The notes beneath the pieces were generated by a model. That model was not told where the DNA came from, ran no database searches, and worked only from the letters and a program-made list of their open reading frames with translations. Shown piece by piece: positions 8,950-16,712 of a stretch of 64,000 bases of DNA. This DNA comes from Metabacillus litoralis (GTDB lineage Bacteria > Bacillota > Bacilli > Bacillales > Bacillaceae): NCBI RefSeq assembly GCF_003667825.1, contig NZ_CP033043.1, positions 435,001 to 499,000 of the forward strand, written 5' to 3'. Made by a program: the position numbers and the translations under genes. Positions within the stretch are counted from its first letter, which is position 1; each line of letters begins with the position of its first letter.

Positions 8950-9912
8950 GTGAAGCCAAAGGTATATATCACGCGTAAGGTTCCTATTGATCTATTGAAA
9001 GAATTAAAGGCTGTTTGTGAAGTGGATGTATGGGAACACGATGATATTCCTGTTCCACGTCATGTATTGGAAGAAAAAATTGTAGATATTGATGGTCTTT
9101 TTTGTTTATTAACGGAAACAATTGATCAGTCTTTACTAGATAAAGCAAATTCTTTGAAAATTATCAGCAATATGGCTGTAGGGTATAATAATATTGATAT
9201 TGAAGCTGCTCATAAAAGAGGGATAACCGTTACGAACACCCCAGGAATTCTTACAGAAACAACTGCTGATCTTACTTTTGCTCTCTTAATGGCTACTTCT
9301 AGAAGGTTAGTGGAGTCCGCAGAATATCTAAGAAAAGGTGAATGGAAAACATGGTCACCTATGCAATTAACAGGACAGGATGTGTATGGAGCAACACTTG
9401 GTATTGTAGGAATGGGGAGGATTGGAGAAGCGCTGGTTAGAAGAGCAAAAGGATTTGATATGACTTGCATCTACTACAATAGAAGTAGAAAGCCTCAAAC
9501 TGAAAAAGAATTAGGTGTGGCATATGCTGAGTTAGACGATATCTTAAAAGGTGCTGATTTCATATGTATACTTACTCCATATACTAATGAAACTAAAAAT
9601 CTAATAGGGGAAAGAGAGCTTTCATTGATGAAAAGCACGTCAATATTAATTAACACAGCTAGAGGAGGAATTGTTGACGAAATAGCATTATATGAAGCGT
9701 TATCTACAAATAAGATTTGGGCTGCTGGTCTAGATGTATTTGAAGAGGAGCCAGTGGATCCTACTCATCCACTTCTATCATTACCAAATGTTGTTGCTAT
9801 TCCTCATATCGGAAGTGCAACTATTAACACAAGACGAAAAATGGCTGAACTAGCAATAGAAAATTTACTATTAGGAGTTACTAATCAAACACCAAAAAGT
9901 GTAGTAATTTAA
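8950..9912 (+). CDS. D-glycerate dehydrogenase / hydroxypyruvate-glyoxylate reductase
   Basis: This 320-residue D-isomer-specific 2-hydroxyacid dehydrogenase has the Rossmann motif GATLGIVGMGRIGEA at about residues 150-165. The catalytic triad lies in INTARGG (Arg), GLDVFEEEP (Glu) and PHIGSAT (His). The N-terminal substrate lobe carries KIISNMAVGYNNID, typical of GyaR/GhrB enzymes that reduce hydroxypyruvate and glyoxylate. The start is GTG with AAAAAGGAG upstream. It is the last gene of the locus, immediately after glycerate kinase, which supports glycerate as the shared intermediate. No clear terminator follows; the 6S-like RNA promoter starts 29 bases downstream. Confidence 0.9.
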   Translation: MKPKVYITRKVPIDLLKELKAVCEVDVWEHDDIPVPRHVLEEKIVDIDGLFCLLTETIDQSLLDKANSLKIISNMAVGYNNIDIEAAHKRGITVTNTPGILTETTADLTFALLMATSRRLVESAEYLRKGEWKTWSPMQLTGQDVYGATLGIVGMGRIGEALVRRAKGFDMTCIYYNRSRKPQTEKELGVAYAELDDILKGADFICILTPYTNETKNLIGERELSLMKSTSILINTARGGIVDEIALYEALSTNKIWAAGLDVFEEEPVDPTHPLLSLPNVVAIPHIGSATINTRRKMAELAIENLLLGVTNQTPKSVVI

Positions 9913-9940
9913 TCTGCACATAGTATGGAAAAATCTCCTA

Positions 9941-9969
9941 TTGCATTCGCCTACAATTTCTAGTATTAT
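9941..9969 (+). promoter_or_regulatory. sigma-A promoter of the 6S-like RNA
   Basis: The sequence shows TTGCAT at 9941-9946, a 17-base spacer and TATTAT at 9964-9969. The predicted start lies at about 9976, well outside any coding region. A long structured sequence ending in an intrinsic terminator follows. Confidence 0.7.
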
Positions 9970-9975
9970 AACAAT

Positions 9976-10206
9976 ACAAGCTGCGCTGTACGCATTTTTT
10001 ATAAAGTTTTAACCTTTAAGCTGAAATAGGGAGTTTTACATTGAAGACGGACTATCAAGCCTCCATTATGTAGAGGACGATATGAAACCTTCTGCGAACA
10101 CCCACTTGTAGGAGTGGTGGTTTAAAACTCTATAACTTACGATGCGGCAATCGCGGCACCTTACTTTAACATTTAATCCGGTTCCCAATGGGAGCCGGAT
10201 TTTTAA
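9976..10206 (+). ncRNA. structured non-coding RNA, probably 6S (6S-2-like) RNA
   Basis: A free-standing transcript of about 230 nt is predicted between a sigma-A promoter and a terminator, with no ORF. It folds as 6S RNA should. GCTGCG (9980-9985) and CGCAT (9991-9995) pair with CGCGGC (10152-10157) and ATGCG (10142-10146) to form the closing stem. An open central region follows, containing AGTTTTAACCTTT (10005-10017). GGAGTTTT (10030-10037) then pairs with AAAACTCT (10124-10131) to form the terminal arm, which contains hairpins CCTC/GAGG and CCACT-type/AGTGG. The AGTTTTAACC stretch resembles the product-RNA template region I recall for Bacillus 6S RNAs. Assignment rests on architecture and memory, not a covariance search. 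Confidence 0.6.
10176..10206 (+). terminator. intrinsic terminator of the 6S-like RNA
   Basis: ATCCGGTTCCC and GGGAGCCGGAT pair over 11 positions (one G-T) around AAT and are followed by TTTTTAATTTTG. Confidence 0.85.
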
Positions 10207-10326
10207 TTTTGTCTGCAACCATACACCTAATGATGTTTTATTGAACATACTTGTCATTTAAAGACTTAATGAATTAGTCTGTTTTATATTAAGTTTTATT
10301 TCTGCTGTACATAAATTTTATAAACT

Positions 10327-10460
10327 CTGTTGGTTGTAGTGGAAGGCACGCAGACTCCTGCGGGAGCAGCTGGACAGGTGAGACCCCGCAGGAGCTTAGC
10401 GACAAGGAGGCTCACCGCCAGCCCCGCGGAAAGCGAAGTGCCTGGAACGGAAATCAACAG
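10327..10460. repeat. GC-rich dispersed Bacillaceae intergenic repeat
   Basis: About 134 bases are far richer in G+C than the surroundings. They are bounded by inverted ends CTGTTG (10327) and CAACAG (10460), with an inner GGCAC/GTGCC pair. Internal blocks such as GCAGACTCCTGCGGGAGC, GTGAGACCCCGCAGGAGC and GGAGGCTCACCGCC give several mutually complementary arms, so the whole can fold into a branched hairpin. I recognise this as a repeat seen between genes in many Bacillus-group genomes. It has no coding potential and its function is unknown. Only one copy is in this window. Confidence 0.75.
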
Positions 10461-10485
10461 CCTCTTTTCACATCACGACAAAATA

Positions 10486-10530
10486 AGACTGTAGACAAGA
10501 TCGATTACTACCCGAGTTTGTCTACAGTCT
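10486..10530 (-). terminator. terminator for the xylR-like gene
   Basis: AGACTGTAGACAA and TTGTCTACAGTCT form a perfect 13-bp stem. On the minus strand it is followed by TTATTTTG. It lies about 65 bases after the stop of the minus-strand ROK gene. Confidence 0.65.
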
Positions 10531-10594
10531 GAACCGATTCTATGAATTAGTTTTTTAAACGTCTAACATATCTATCCAGGGAAAATGAAAAAAA

Positions 10595-11761
10595 TTAATA
10601 ATCCTGTAACTCCCGCTGAATAAAGCTTTCAGTTGTAATGGCTGCTACACCTAAAGCTGCTGAATGGGTGGAATGCTTAGAAAAACTAATTTGTAGATCT
10701 TGCTGTTGAAAAGAAAGAGAATGGGAATAAATAATATCCAGCATGGATTGCTTTATCCATGTTTGAGCCATTGCTAAACGATTCCCTATAATAATTTGTT
10801 CAGGGTTAAATGTGTTTATAATGTTATTTATTCCGTATCCTATATATTGGCCTGTTTCTTTAAAAAGAGCAATTGCTTTTTCATCTTGGTTTTGTGCTTT
10901 GTCTATTAATGATTCAAGGGTTGAATCAGAGCCTGCACTTTTTAAAAGAGCGTGTTCAGATGCATATGCTTCCCAACATCCTTTACTTCCACAGCTACAA
11001 GGGATTCCATTCATACTAATGACCATATGTCCCATTTCACCAGAGAAACCATGGAGACCTTGATAGAGCTCATTATTTAATATAAGTCCAACACCTATTC
11101 CAATTCCTGCGCTTACATAAACAATATTCTTATAATCTTGACCAACTCCAAATTGCTTTTCTCCATACGCTCCAGCATTTGCTTCGTTCTCGACAATAAC
11201 AGGAATTTGAAATTCTTCTTCTAAGAGGGTTTTTATATCGCTGTTTTTCCAACCAAGATTTGGAGCAACTCGTATTTCACCTTGTTTATCAACAATTCCA
11301 GGTATACCTAAGCCAATTCCAATAATTCCGTAAGGTGTTTTAGGGAGATCTTTTATTAAAGAATGGATAACCTCTTTAATTTGTTCTGTGACTTTTATGA
11401 AAGTGTGTTCATTTACTTTTACTGTTTTTTCTAATAGTATCTTTCCTTTTAGATCTGTTACAACCCCCAAGATATAATTAACACCCAAATCTATGCCAAT
11501 AGAATATCCAGCATTCACATTGTAATGAAGAAGAACAGGTCTTCTTCCGCCACTAGATTCTCCTGGTCCTGATTCATAGATTAAATTCTTAGTTAATAGC
11601 TCATTAACAAGAGAAGAAACAGTGGCTTTATTTAAACCTGTTTGTTGAGCGATATCAGCCCTAGAAATGGGCTCTTCATTTGTTATAGTTTGAAAAACAA
11701 GCAAGGTGTTATTTTTCTTCACAATTTGTTGATTCCATGTAAGTTGACTCAATTTTTTCAC
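10595..11761 (-). CDS. xylR: XylR-type ROK family transcriptional repressor
   Basis: This 388-residue repressor has an N-terminal winged helix (ISRADIAQQTGLNKATVSSLVNEL, about residues 33-56) followed by a ROK sugar-kinase-like domain starting GYSIGIDLGVNY. The SSGGRRPV linker and the zinc site (IPCSCGSKGCWE) are intact. It resembles Bacillus XylR along its whole length, by recall. XylR binds xylose and represses xylAB and xylose uptake genes. Here no xylose genes flank it, so it is either a detached xylR or a relative with another ligand. An operator-like repeat overlaps its own promoter (11804-11826), suggesting autoregulation. Confidence 0.85.
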   Translation of the reverse strand: MKKLSQLTWNQQIVKKNNTLLVFQTITNEEPISRADIAQQTGLNKATVSSLVNELLTKNLIYESGPGESSGGRRPVLLHYNVNAGYSIGIDLGVNYILGVVTDLKGKILLEKTVKVNEHTFIKVTEQIKEVIHSLIKDLPKTPYGIIGIGLGIPGIVDKQGEIRVAPNLGWKNSDIKTLLEEEFQIPVIVENEANAGAYGEKQFGVGQDYKNIVYVSAGIGIGVGLILNNELYQGLHGFSGEMGHMVISMNGIPCSCGSKGCWEAYASEHALLKSAGSDSTLESLIDKAQNQDEKAIALFKETGQYIGYGINNIINTFNPEQIIIGNRLAMAQTWIKQSMLDIIYSHSLSFQQQDLQISFSKHSTHSAALGVAAITTESFIQRELQDY

Positions 11762-11794
11762 CTATTTCCAAAGTTTTCGGATGAATATAATTAT

Positions 11795-11826
11795 AATATA
11801 AACTTAGTTTAATGGGCAGACAAACT
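11795..11826 (-). promoter_or_regulatory. xylR promoter with overlapping xylO-like operator
   Basis: On the minus strand TTGTCT (11818-11823), a 17-base spacer and TATATT (11795-11800) form a sigma-A promoter. On the plus strand an inverted repeat, TTAGTTT at 11804-11810 and ACAAACT at 11820-11826 around a GGGC centre, covers the -35 and spacer. From memory the layout matches the Bacillus xyl operator (TTAGTTTGTTT-GGGC-AACAAACTAA type). The left arm is less perfect than the right. Confidence 0.6.
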
Positions 11827-12161
11827 TTCTCTTGCTTTCATATCATTAACTAGTTTCTTAATCTATAGGTTCTTGTGAATTATAAGTTAAAGGTTTTTTA
11901 ATACTACCAAGGAAATAATGCAGCAAGTATTTTTTCATTACATATCTTTGCAAACACATATGTAATAGAATAAGAGGTTTGTAAGGGTCACTTACACAGG
12001 ATTATAACATGAACAAAGAGCTTTTATTCACTTTTATGTTATTTAGTTGAACTGATCATATTAATATAGATATATTCCATAGTCATTATAAGTATAGTTA
12101 AAGTGCTAATTGAGATATTTAGTAGCAAACGTATGTTCAAAATTGAGCAAAAGAAATAAAG
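11827..12161. other. intergenic stretch without recognised features
   Basis: About 335 AT-rich bases lie between the xylR promoter and the terminator at 12162. I see no ORF with a ribosome site, no RNA motif and no strong inverted repeat. Confidence 0.5.
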
Positions 12162-12191
12162 AAGATCAGATTCATACTAGTAACTGATCTT
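12162..12191. terminator. bidirectional terminator after the VanW gene
   Basis: AAGATCAG and CTGATCTT form an 8-bp stem with a 14-base loop. T-rich tracts flank it on both strands. It lies 36 bases downstream of the minus-strand VanW stop. Confidence 0.6.
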
Positions 12192-12226
12192 TATTCCTTT
12201 TTTGAGAGGTGCTCCGATTTCGCTAT

Positions 12227-13129
12227 TTATAAGCTTTCCTCTTCTGGTAATTGATACGGAGCGCTTTGAATATTTTGTTGCTTAATTTCTAATGTTTCTG
12301 AAGAATAAATTTTAATTATTAGTTGTCCCCCGTACACTTTAGATTGAATAAGCAACGGCTGATTATGTTCGTTCTCAAATGTAAAATCAGGTCCATACCA
12401 ACTGACAGTAGCATCGCGTTTTGAAGGGACATAAGGGACTCTTCGACTATGGGAGTATCGCTCAATAATTTTTACTCCGGCTTGATCAACTGCATTAAAT
12501 AATGTAGAGGAAACTTGACAAATGCCTCCACCAATCCCTTCTGAGAGTTCTCCTCTTACAATTACCGGAGCAGGTAAATAGCCTTTTTCAATGGTTCGTT
12601 TACCAACAACAGCATTAAACGAAAAAGTCTCTCCGGGGAAAACGACATGGTTATTAATTGCTTCAGATGCTAACTTAATATTATGTGACCGTTCCATGTT
12701 TCTACTATTAAAATAAGTTACGTAATGGCTAATTAATTTTGCTCTAATAGATGTTAGCAGTTCACTGTCAACCTTTGGGTAGATCGTTTTGACAGGCACT
12801 TCAATAGATGTTGAGCTTTTTTGCAAATATGTAGCATAAACAATTGATTTCCACTTTTCTTGATCGAGTTTATGCCCCATTTTTTCACTCTTTATTTGGC
12901 CATGATCATCTAAGTATGCATTAGATGGAGGTTCATAAACAACTGATTCTAAAGAAGCTGTAAATTCATCTAATTTCCCTTGGTCAATAAATTCTCCTTC
13001 TAAGGATGGTAGGGCAAGGTCTGAACGGTGAAGAGATGTTATTTCCTTCCCTTCAAAAGTTACAGATAAGTTTTCAGATTGTACAGAAGGCTGGATCATA
13101 ATCATAAAAATCGCTAAAAGATATTTCAT
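12227..13129 (-). CDS. VanW-family secreted protein (YoaR-like)
   Basis: This is a 300-residue exported protein with a short signal sequence (MKYLLAIFMIMIQPSVQS) and a C-terminal VanW domain. The domain shows NHVVFPGETFSFNAVVG, then the diagnostic GGGICQVSSTLFNA segment and RYSHSRRVPYV. The preceding region is a peptidoglycan-binding-like domain of the kind found in YoaR. ATG 13129 is preferred over GTG 13141 because GGGAGGTGA is ideally spaced from it and the signal peptide then starts correctly. VanW proteins occur in vancomycin-resistance clusters and near cell-wall genes, but the biochemical role is unknown. It starts 8 bases after the end of another secreted-protein gene. Confidence 0.85.
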   Translation of the reverse strand: MKYLLAIFMIMIQPSVQSENLSVTFEGKEITSLHRSDLALPSLEGEFIDQGKLDEFTASLESVVYEPPSNAYLDDHGQIKSEKMGHKLDQEKWKSIVYATYLQKSSTSIEVPVKTIYPKVDSELLTSIRAKLISHYVTYFNSRNMERSHNIKLASEAINNHVVFPGETFSFNAVVGKRTIEKGYLPAPVIVRGELSEGIGGGICQVSSTLFNAVDQAGVKIIERYSHSRRVPYVPSKRDATVSWYGPDFTFENEHNQPLLIQSKVYGGQLIIKIYSSETLEIKQQNIQSAPYQLPEEESL

Positions 13130-13137
13130 GGAAAAAC

Positions 13138-13983
13138 TCACCTCCCAGTTTCGTTTAACTCAGTTACGAATGGATCTCTTATTACTTTCCATGGAGAAAA
13201 GAGTGAAGTTCTTATTAAGGTAAAGGTTTGTGTTATTTTAACAGGACCAACTTCATCTAGGTATATTTTCGTTTCAACTGGAAAGGTCGATACTAAAGGG
13301 AAGTCATGGTCTTCTTTACTCTTTTTAATTGTCCATTTCATTCCTTCTATATTGTCGAGGACTTCATTAGAGTTATCGTTTTTATTTATATTTGAAATGC
13401 TTATTCTTTCCATTAATTGCTTGTCATTATTTTTTGTTGTAATAAGAAAGATATTTAGTATTTCTTTAGCTGAGAGTGTTGCTATATAATCATCGAATTT
13501 ACCACCTGCTTTTAAAATCATCACATGATGGGAGAGGTCGAATTTTCGGGTGCGATGAGTTGTACTGCCAGAGAAATGAATGCAAAAATGTCCGGGAAAT
13601 CCATTTTGAATTGCCCCCGCTCCGTGTGGCATCCCATGCATTGATGCGGGAATTAACCGATCGTCTACGAGAATAAAAACGGCTCGTCTTCGCCAACTCC
13701 ATTTTCCGTTATAAATGTTCTTCATCATTTTCGTATCATTTTTTGTTAGGGGTTGCACATCTGCATGACCACTTCCGGCTCTTCTTTGAACTTTAAAGCT
13801 TTGTCCACTATCAATATCAATAACAGTAAAAGTTGATTTTCTTGGAATCATTTCATTTACTTCATCCCAACTTAGCAAATCTGGTTGAAAACTAATGTAG
13901 GGACGTGGTTGATCATTTACAGCTAATGCTTGTTTTTGGGAAAGGAATATAAAAAGAAAAATAAGCAACAATGTTTTTTTCAT
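13138..13983 (-). CDS. secreted protein of unknown function with conserved Cys/His motif
   Basis: This is a 281-residue protein with a clear signal peptide (residues 1-21, ending ALA). The best conserved-looking block is at residues 116-143, MHGMPHG then GHFCIHFSGSTTH, containing Cys134, His136 and His143. His73 and Asp75 lie in SGHADVQ. A Cys-His arrangement in an exported protein next to a VanW gene could reflect an L,D-transpeptidase-like wall enzyme. The classical SHGC motif is absent, so I do not assign one. The gene and the VanW gene probably form a two-gene operon read leftward. Confidence 0.75.
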   Translation of the reverse strand: MKKTLLLIFLFIFLSQKQALAVNDQPRPYISFQPDLLSWDEVNEMIPRKSTFTVIDIDSGQSFKVQRRAGSGHADVQPLTKNDTKMMKNIYNGKWSWRRRAVFILVDDRLIPASMHGMPHGAGAIQNGFPGHFCIHFSGSTTHRTRKFDLSHHVMILKAGGKFDDYIATLSAKEILNIFLITTKNNDKQLMERISISNINKNDNSNEVLDNIEGMKWTIKKSKEDHDFPLVSTFPVETKIYLDEVGPVKITQTFTLIRTSLFSPWKVIRDPFVTELNETGR

Positions 13984-14145
13984 AAAAAGTCACTCCAAAT
14001 TAATCTTGTTACATATATTTTGTGTAAAAAACTTTATATCATAGCTATATATAAATGGGAATATAAGGTATCGATTGTGCCGAAATGAACAGAATAATTG
14101 AAACGGAGAGTTATAGGTAAAAAAAGAAAATACTGGAGAAATATA

Positions 14146-14670
14146 ATGAATTTTGTTTATGGGTTTCTGTATTTATTTGCTGCATGGAAGTGGGGAGATT
14201 GGAAAAATTGGAGAGAATATTATCCAACTATCTTATTTTTTATCATTGGTGACTTGTTATATCATTTTTTATTTTATGATTATTTTCCATTATGGAAGTT
14301 TAATCCCATTCCTTTTGATGAAAAATTAGGAATTACAGGTACCCATATTTCTTTATTTATCATGTTTATCAAATATCCATGTACAATTCTTTGGTATTTA
14401 AGAAATTTTCCAATTGAGTGCTTAAAACAGTTTACCTATATTGGGGTTTGGATTTTAATTTATACAGCAAATGAGCTTTTAACACATTCCTTTGGAGGAA
14501 TATATCATTATAATGGATGGAATGAATGGTGGTCAGTATTGTTCAATTGTGCTATGTTTTCTCTATTGGCATTGCATCGTTATCGTCCATTTATAACTTG
14601 GATCCTTTCATTTGTTTTTCTTTTGTTTTTATGGACGTTTTTTGGTGTACCGTCATCTGTTTTTCGTTAA
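14146..14670 (+). CDS. small integral membrane protein (CBO0543-like)
   Basis: From ATG 14146 the product is 174 residues with about five hydrophobic helices. The frame is open from TTG 14098, but CTGGAGAA precedes the ATG at the right distance. The aromatic-rich opening (FAAWKWGDWKNWREYYP) and a LLYHFLFYDYFPLW segment resemble the uncharacterised CBO0543 family of Firmicute membrane proteins, by recall. No catalytic motif is evident. It is followed 22 bases later by a NUDIX hydrolase gene with its own AAAGGAG site, so the two may be co-transcribed. Confidence 0.75.
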   Translation: MNFVYGFLYLFAAWKWGDWKNWREYYPTILFFIIGDLLYHFLFYDYFPLWKFNPIPFDEKLGITGTHISLFIMFIKYPCTILWYLRNFPIECLKQFTYIGVWILIYTANELLTHSFGGIYHYNGWNEWWSVLFNCAMFSLLALHRYRPFITWILSFVFLLFLWTFFGVPSSVFR

Positions 14671-14692
14671 AACATGAAAAGGAGATTTTATC

Positions 14693-15310
14693 ATGACAAC
14701 AGAAATGTTAGCCTATTTTGATGAATTTGGACATAGGCGGGGAATTGAAACACGACAGAGAGTTCATGTGCAAGGATTATGGCATGAAACATTTCATTGC
14801 TGGTTTGTACGTGAGGAAAAGGGAGTACAGTATCTTTATTTTCAAAAACGATCAGATGATAAAGCGGATTACCCATCCCTATATGATATAACAGCTGCGG
14901 GTCACATTTTGGCTAATGAAACGGTACAAGATGGAGTAAGAGAGGTTAGAGAAGAACTTGGGATACAGCTAATGTTTGAAGATCTTCTTTCTCTTGGTAT
15001 CGTTAAGGATTGTCTGGAGGCAAATCAATTTACAGATCGTGAGTTCTGTCATGTGTTTTTATATAATACTGGTTATCGTGATGACCAGTTCAATCTCCAA
15101 CAAGATGAGGTTTCAGGTGTTGTAAGAGCTGAATTACTTGAATTTGAAAAACTGTGGTTTGGAGAAATCGAAAAAATTAGGGTAGAGGGCTTTCTGGAAA
15201 ATGAACATAAAGTACAAAGGAAGCTAGAGACATTTTTAACGAAACAAGACTTTGTTCCTCATCAGGATTCTTATATAAAAGAGGTAGTAGAAAAAATAAA
15301 GAGCAAATAG
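14693..15310 (+). CDS. NUDIX hydrolase (IPP isomerase-like YfcD group)
   Basis: This 205-residue cytoplasmic enzyme has a complete NUDIX box, G-x5-E-x7-REVREELGI, at about residues 65-87. The AAGHILANET lead-in and the FQKRSDDKADYP segment resemble NUDIX proteins often labelled isopentenyl-diphosphate delta-isomerase or YfcD. Those cleave nucleoside-diphosphate-linked compounds, and the isomerase label is usually unproven. The C-terminal third is charged and helical. Substrate is unknown. Confidence 0.88.
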   Translation: MTTEMLAYFDEFGHRRGIETRQRVHVQGLWHETFHCWFVREEKGVQYLYFQKRSDDKADYPSLYDITAAGHILANETVQDGVREVREELGIQLMFEDLLSLGIVKDCLEANQFTDREFCHVFLYNTGYRDDQFNLQQDEVSGVVRAELLEFEKLWFGEIEKIRVEGFLENEHKVQRKLETFLTKQDFVPHQDSYIKEVVEKIKSK

Positions 15311-15407
15311 TTTACTTAATTAAGTACTTTTCTGATACTCATTCTTCTTAATTCTGTTACAATGTCATATACATAGTTTTTATCCAAATAGATTAGGAGA
15401 ATGATTC

Positions 15408-16382
15408 ATGCTTCAAACAGTTAATCGGCAGCTGGAAAAATGGATGCCAATCATCACGCCAATAAGCGTGATGATAGGGGTGATGCTTGCTGAAAATCTT
15501 TTACCTCTTACATTTTTAATACCGTGGCTATTTGCGTTTATGACTTTTTCAGGCAGCCTGAGCTCCACTTTTACTTCTTTAACAGGAGCATTAAAAAAGC
15601 CACTGCCATTATTCATTATCTTAATGCTGTTGCATATTATTATGCCGCTTCTTGCATGGACAATAGGACACGCATTTTTTGTAAATGATCATTTAACAAT
15701 GACAGGATTAGTGTTAGCTAGCGTTATTCCCACAGGAATTACCAGTTTTATATGGGTAACAATCTATAAGGGAAATATAGGCTTAGCATTATCCATTATT
15801 TTGTTTGACACATTGTTGTCACCGTTCCTTGTTCCGTTTACTTTATCTTTTCTAGTTGGTCAAAAAATTCAAATAAATACAATGGATATAATGTATGGGT
15901 TGTTATTTATGGTTGTTATTCCTTCTATTTTAGGGATATTTACAAATTTTATGACAAAGGGGAAAAGTGTTAAAGCAGGGAAAACTCTTGCCCCGTTTTC
16001 AAAAATTGCACTTGCTTGCGTTGTGATGATGAATGGAGCTGTTATTTCTCCCTATCTTAAACAGTTTAGTTTAAAATTGGTTATTATTGCTATTACAGTT
16101 TTGATTCTTGCTTCTTTTGGATATTTCTTAGCATGGATGCTGTCAATTCTGTTTAAAAGAGACCGCGAAACAAAAGTAGTCATGATGTTTACAGGTGGAA
16201 TGAGGAATATTAGTGCAGGGGCAGTAATCGCTGTTCAATATTTTCCTGCAGCTGTAGCTGTGCCTGTTGTTCTGGGAATGTTGTTTCAACAAGTGCTTGC
16301 ATCAATTTTTGGTCTTTTATTTCATCTTTTTGATCAAAAACAAAAGCAACAAATTGAGGGGACAATTTCCGTTTCACAATAA
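15408..16382 (+). CDS. bile acid:sodium symporter (BASS) family transporter
   Basis: This 324-residue membrane protein has nine to ten hydrophobic helices. Family-typical sequence includes the GxxPTGIT-type loop (SVIPTGITSFIW) and the late GGMRNISAGAVIA motif in the discontinuous helix of BASS transporters. B. subtilis YocS and the enterobacterial pantoate exporter PanS are relatives. The natural substrate is probably a small organic acid rather than bile acid. The THI-box follows about 90 bases downstream but belongs to the next operon. The gene appears monocistronic with AGGAGAATG upstream. Confidence 0.85.
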   Translation: MLQTVNRQLEKWMPIITPISVMIGVMLAENLLPLTFLIPWLFAFMTFSGSLSSTFTSLTGALKKPLPLFIILMLLHIIMPLLAWTIGHAFFVNDHLTMTGLVLASVIPTGITSFIWVTIYKGNIGLALSIILFDTLLSPFLVPFTLSFLVGQKIQINTMDIMYGLLFMVVIPSILGIFTNFMTKGKSVKAGKTLAPFSKIALACVVMMNGAVISPYLKQFSLKLVIIAITVLILASFGYFLAWMLSILFKRDRETKVVMMFTGGMRNISAGAVIAVQYFPAAVAVPVVLGMLFQQVLASIFGLLFHLFDQKQKQQIEGTISVSQ

Positions 16383-16473
16383 TTGAACTTGTGTATTTTG
16401 ATAAGAAGATGTTGCCAAATATATCTGAGTGTGTTAAAAATAATGTGACTTACTAATTTCATAATATGATAGA

Positions 16474-16563
16474 TTTCACCACTAGGGGAGCTTTTAGCTG
16501 AGAGAGGCCAACGCCTTGACCCTTAATACCTGATCTAGATAATACTAGCGGAGGGAAGAGGTG
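16474..16563 (+). promoter_or_regulatory. TPP riboswitch (THI box)
   Basis: The conserved THI-box elements appear in order: CACTAGGGGAGC, GCTGAGAG, GACCCTTAATACCTGATCTA and GATAATACTAGCGGAGGGAAG. This aptamer binds thiamin pyrophosphate. It is followed by a terminator at 16640-16680 and the salvage operon, so control is most likely by transcription termination when TPP is plentiful. Confidence 0.97.
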
Positions 16564-16639
16564 TTTGAATATAAAGACTTTAACGCAATTCGGTAATAAT
16601 TAGTATATGGTAACTAATTTATATACCGGTGTGCGATTC

Positions 16640-16680
16640 AAACCACTTCTTTTCTTAAAAAAGAAGTGGTTTTTTCTTTT
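16640..16680 (+). terminator. riboswitch-controlled terminator upstream of ylmB
   Basis: AAACCACTTCTTTT and AAAAGAAGTGGTTT form a long stem followed by TTTTCTTTT. It lies between the THI-box and the ylmB ribosome site. A second strong hairpin (CGGTA/TACCG with ATTAGT/ACTAAT) lies between aptamer and terminator and may take part in the switch. Confidence 0.9.
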
Positions 16681-16712
16681 ACTGTACTTTTAAAAAAAAG
16701 GAGGGAAAAACA

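Noticed and set aside
12227..13141. GTG at 13141 as the VanW start
   Set aside because: It sits within the GGGAGGTGA ribosome site. The ATG at 13129 has ideal spacing and begins the signal peptide.
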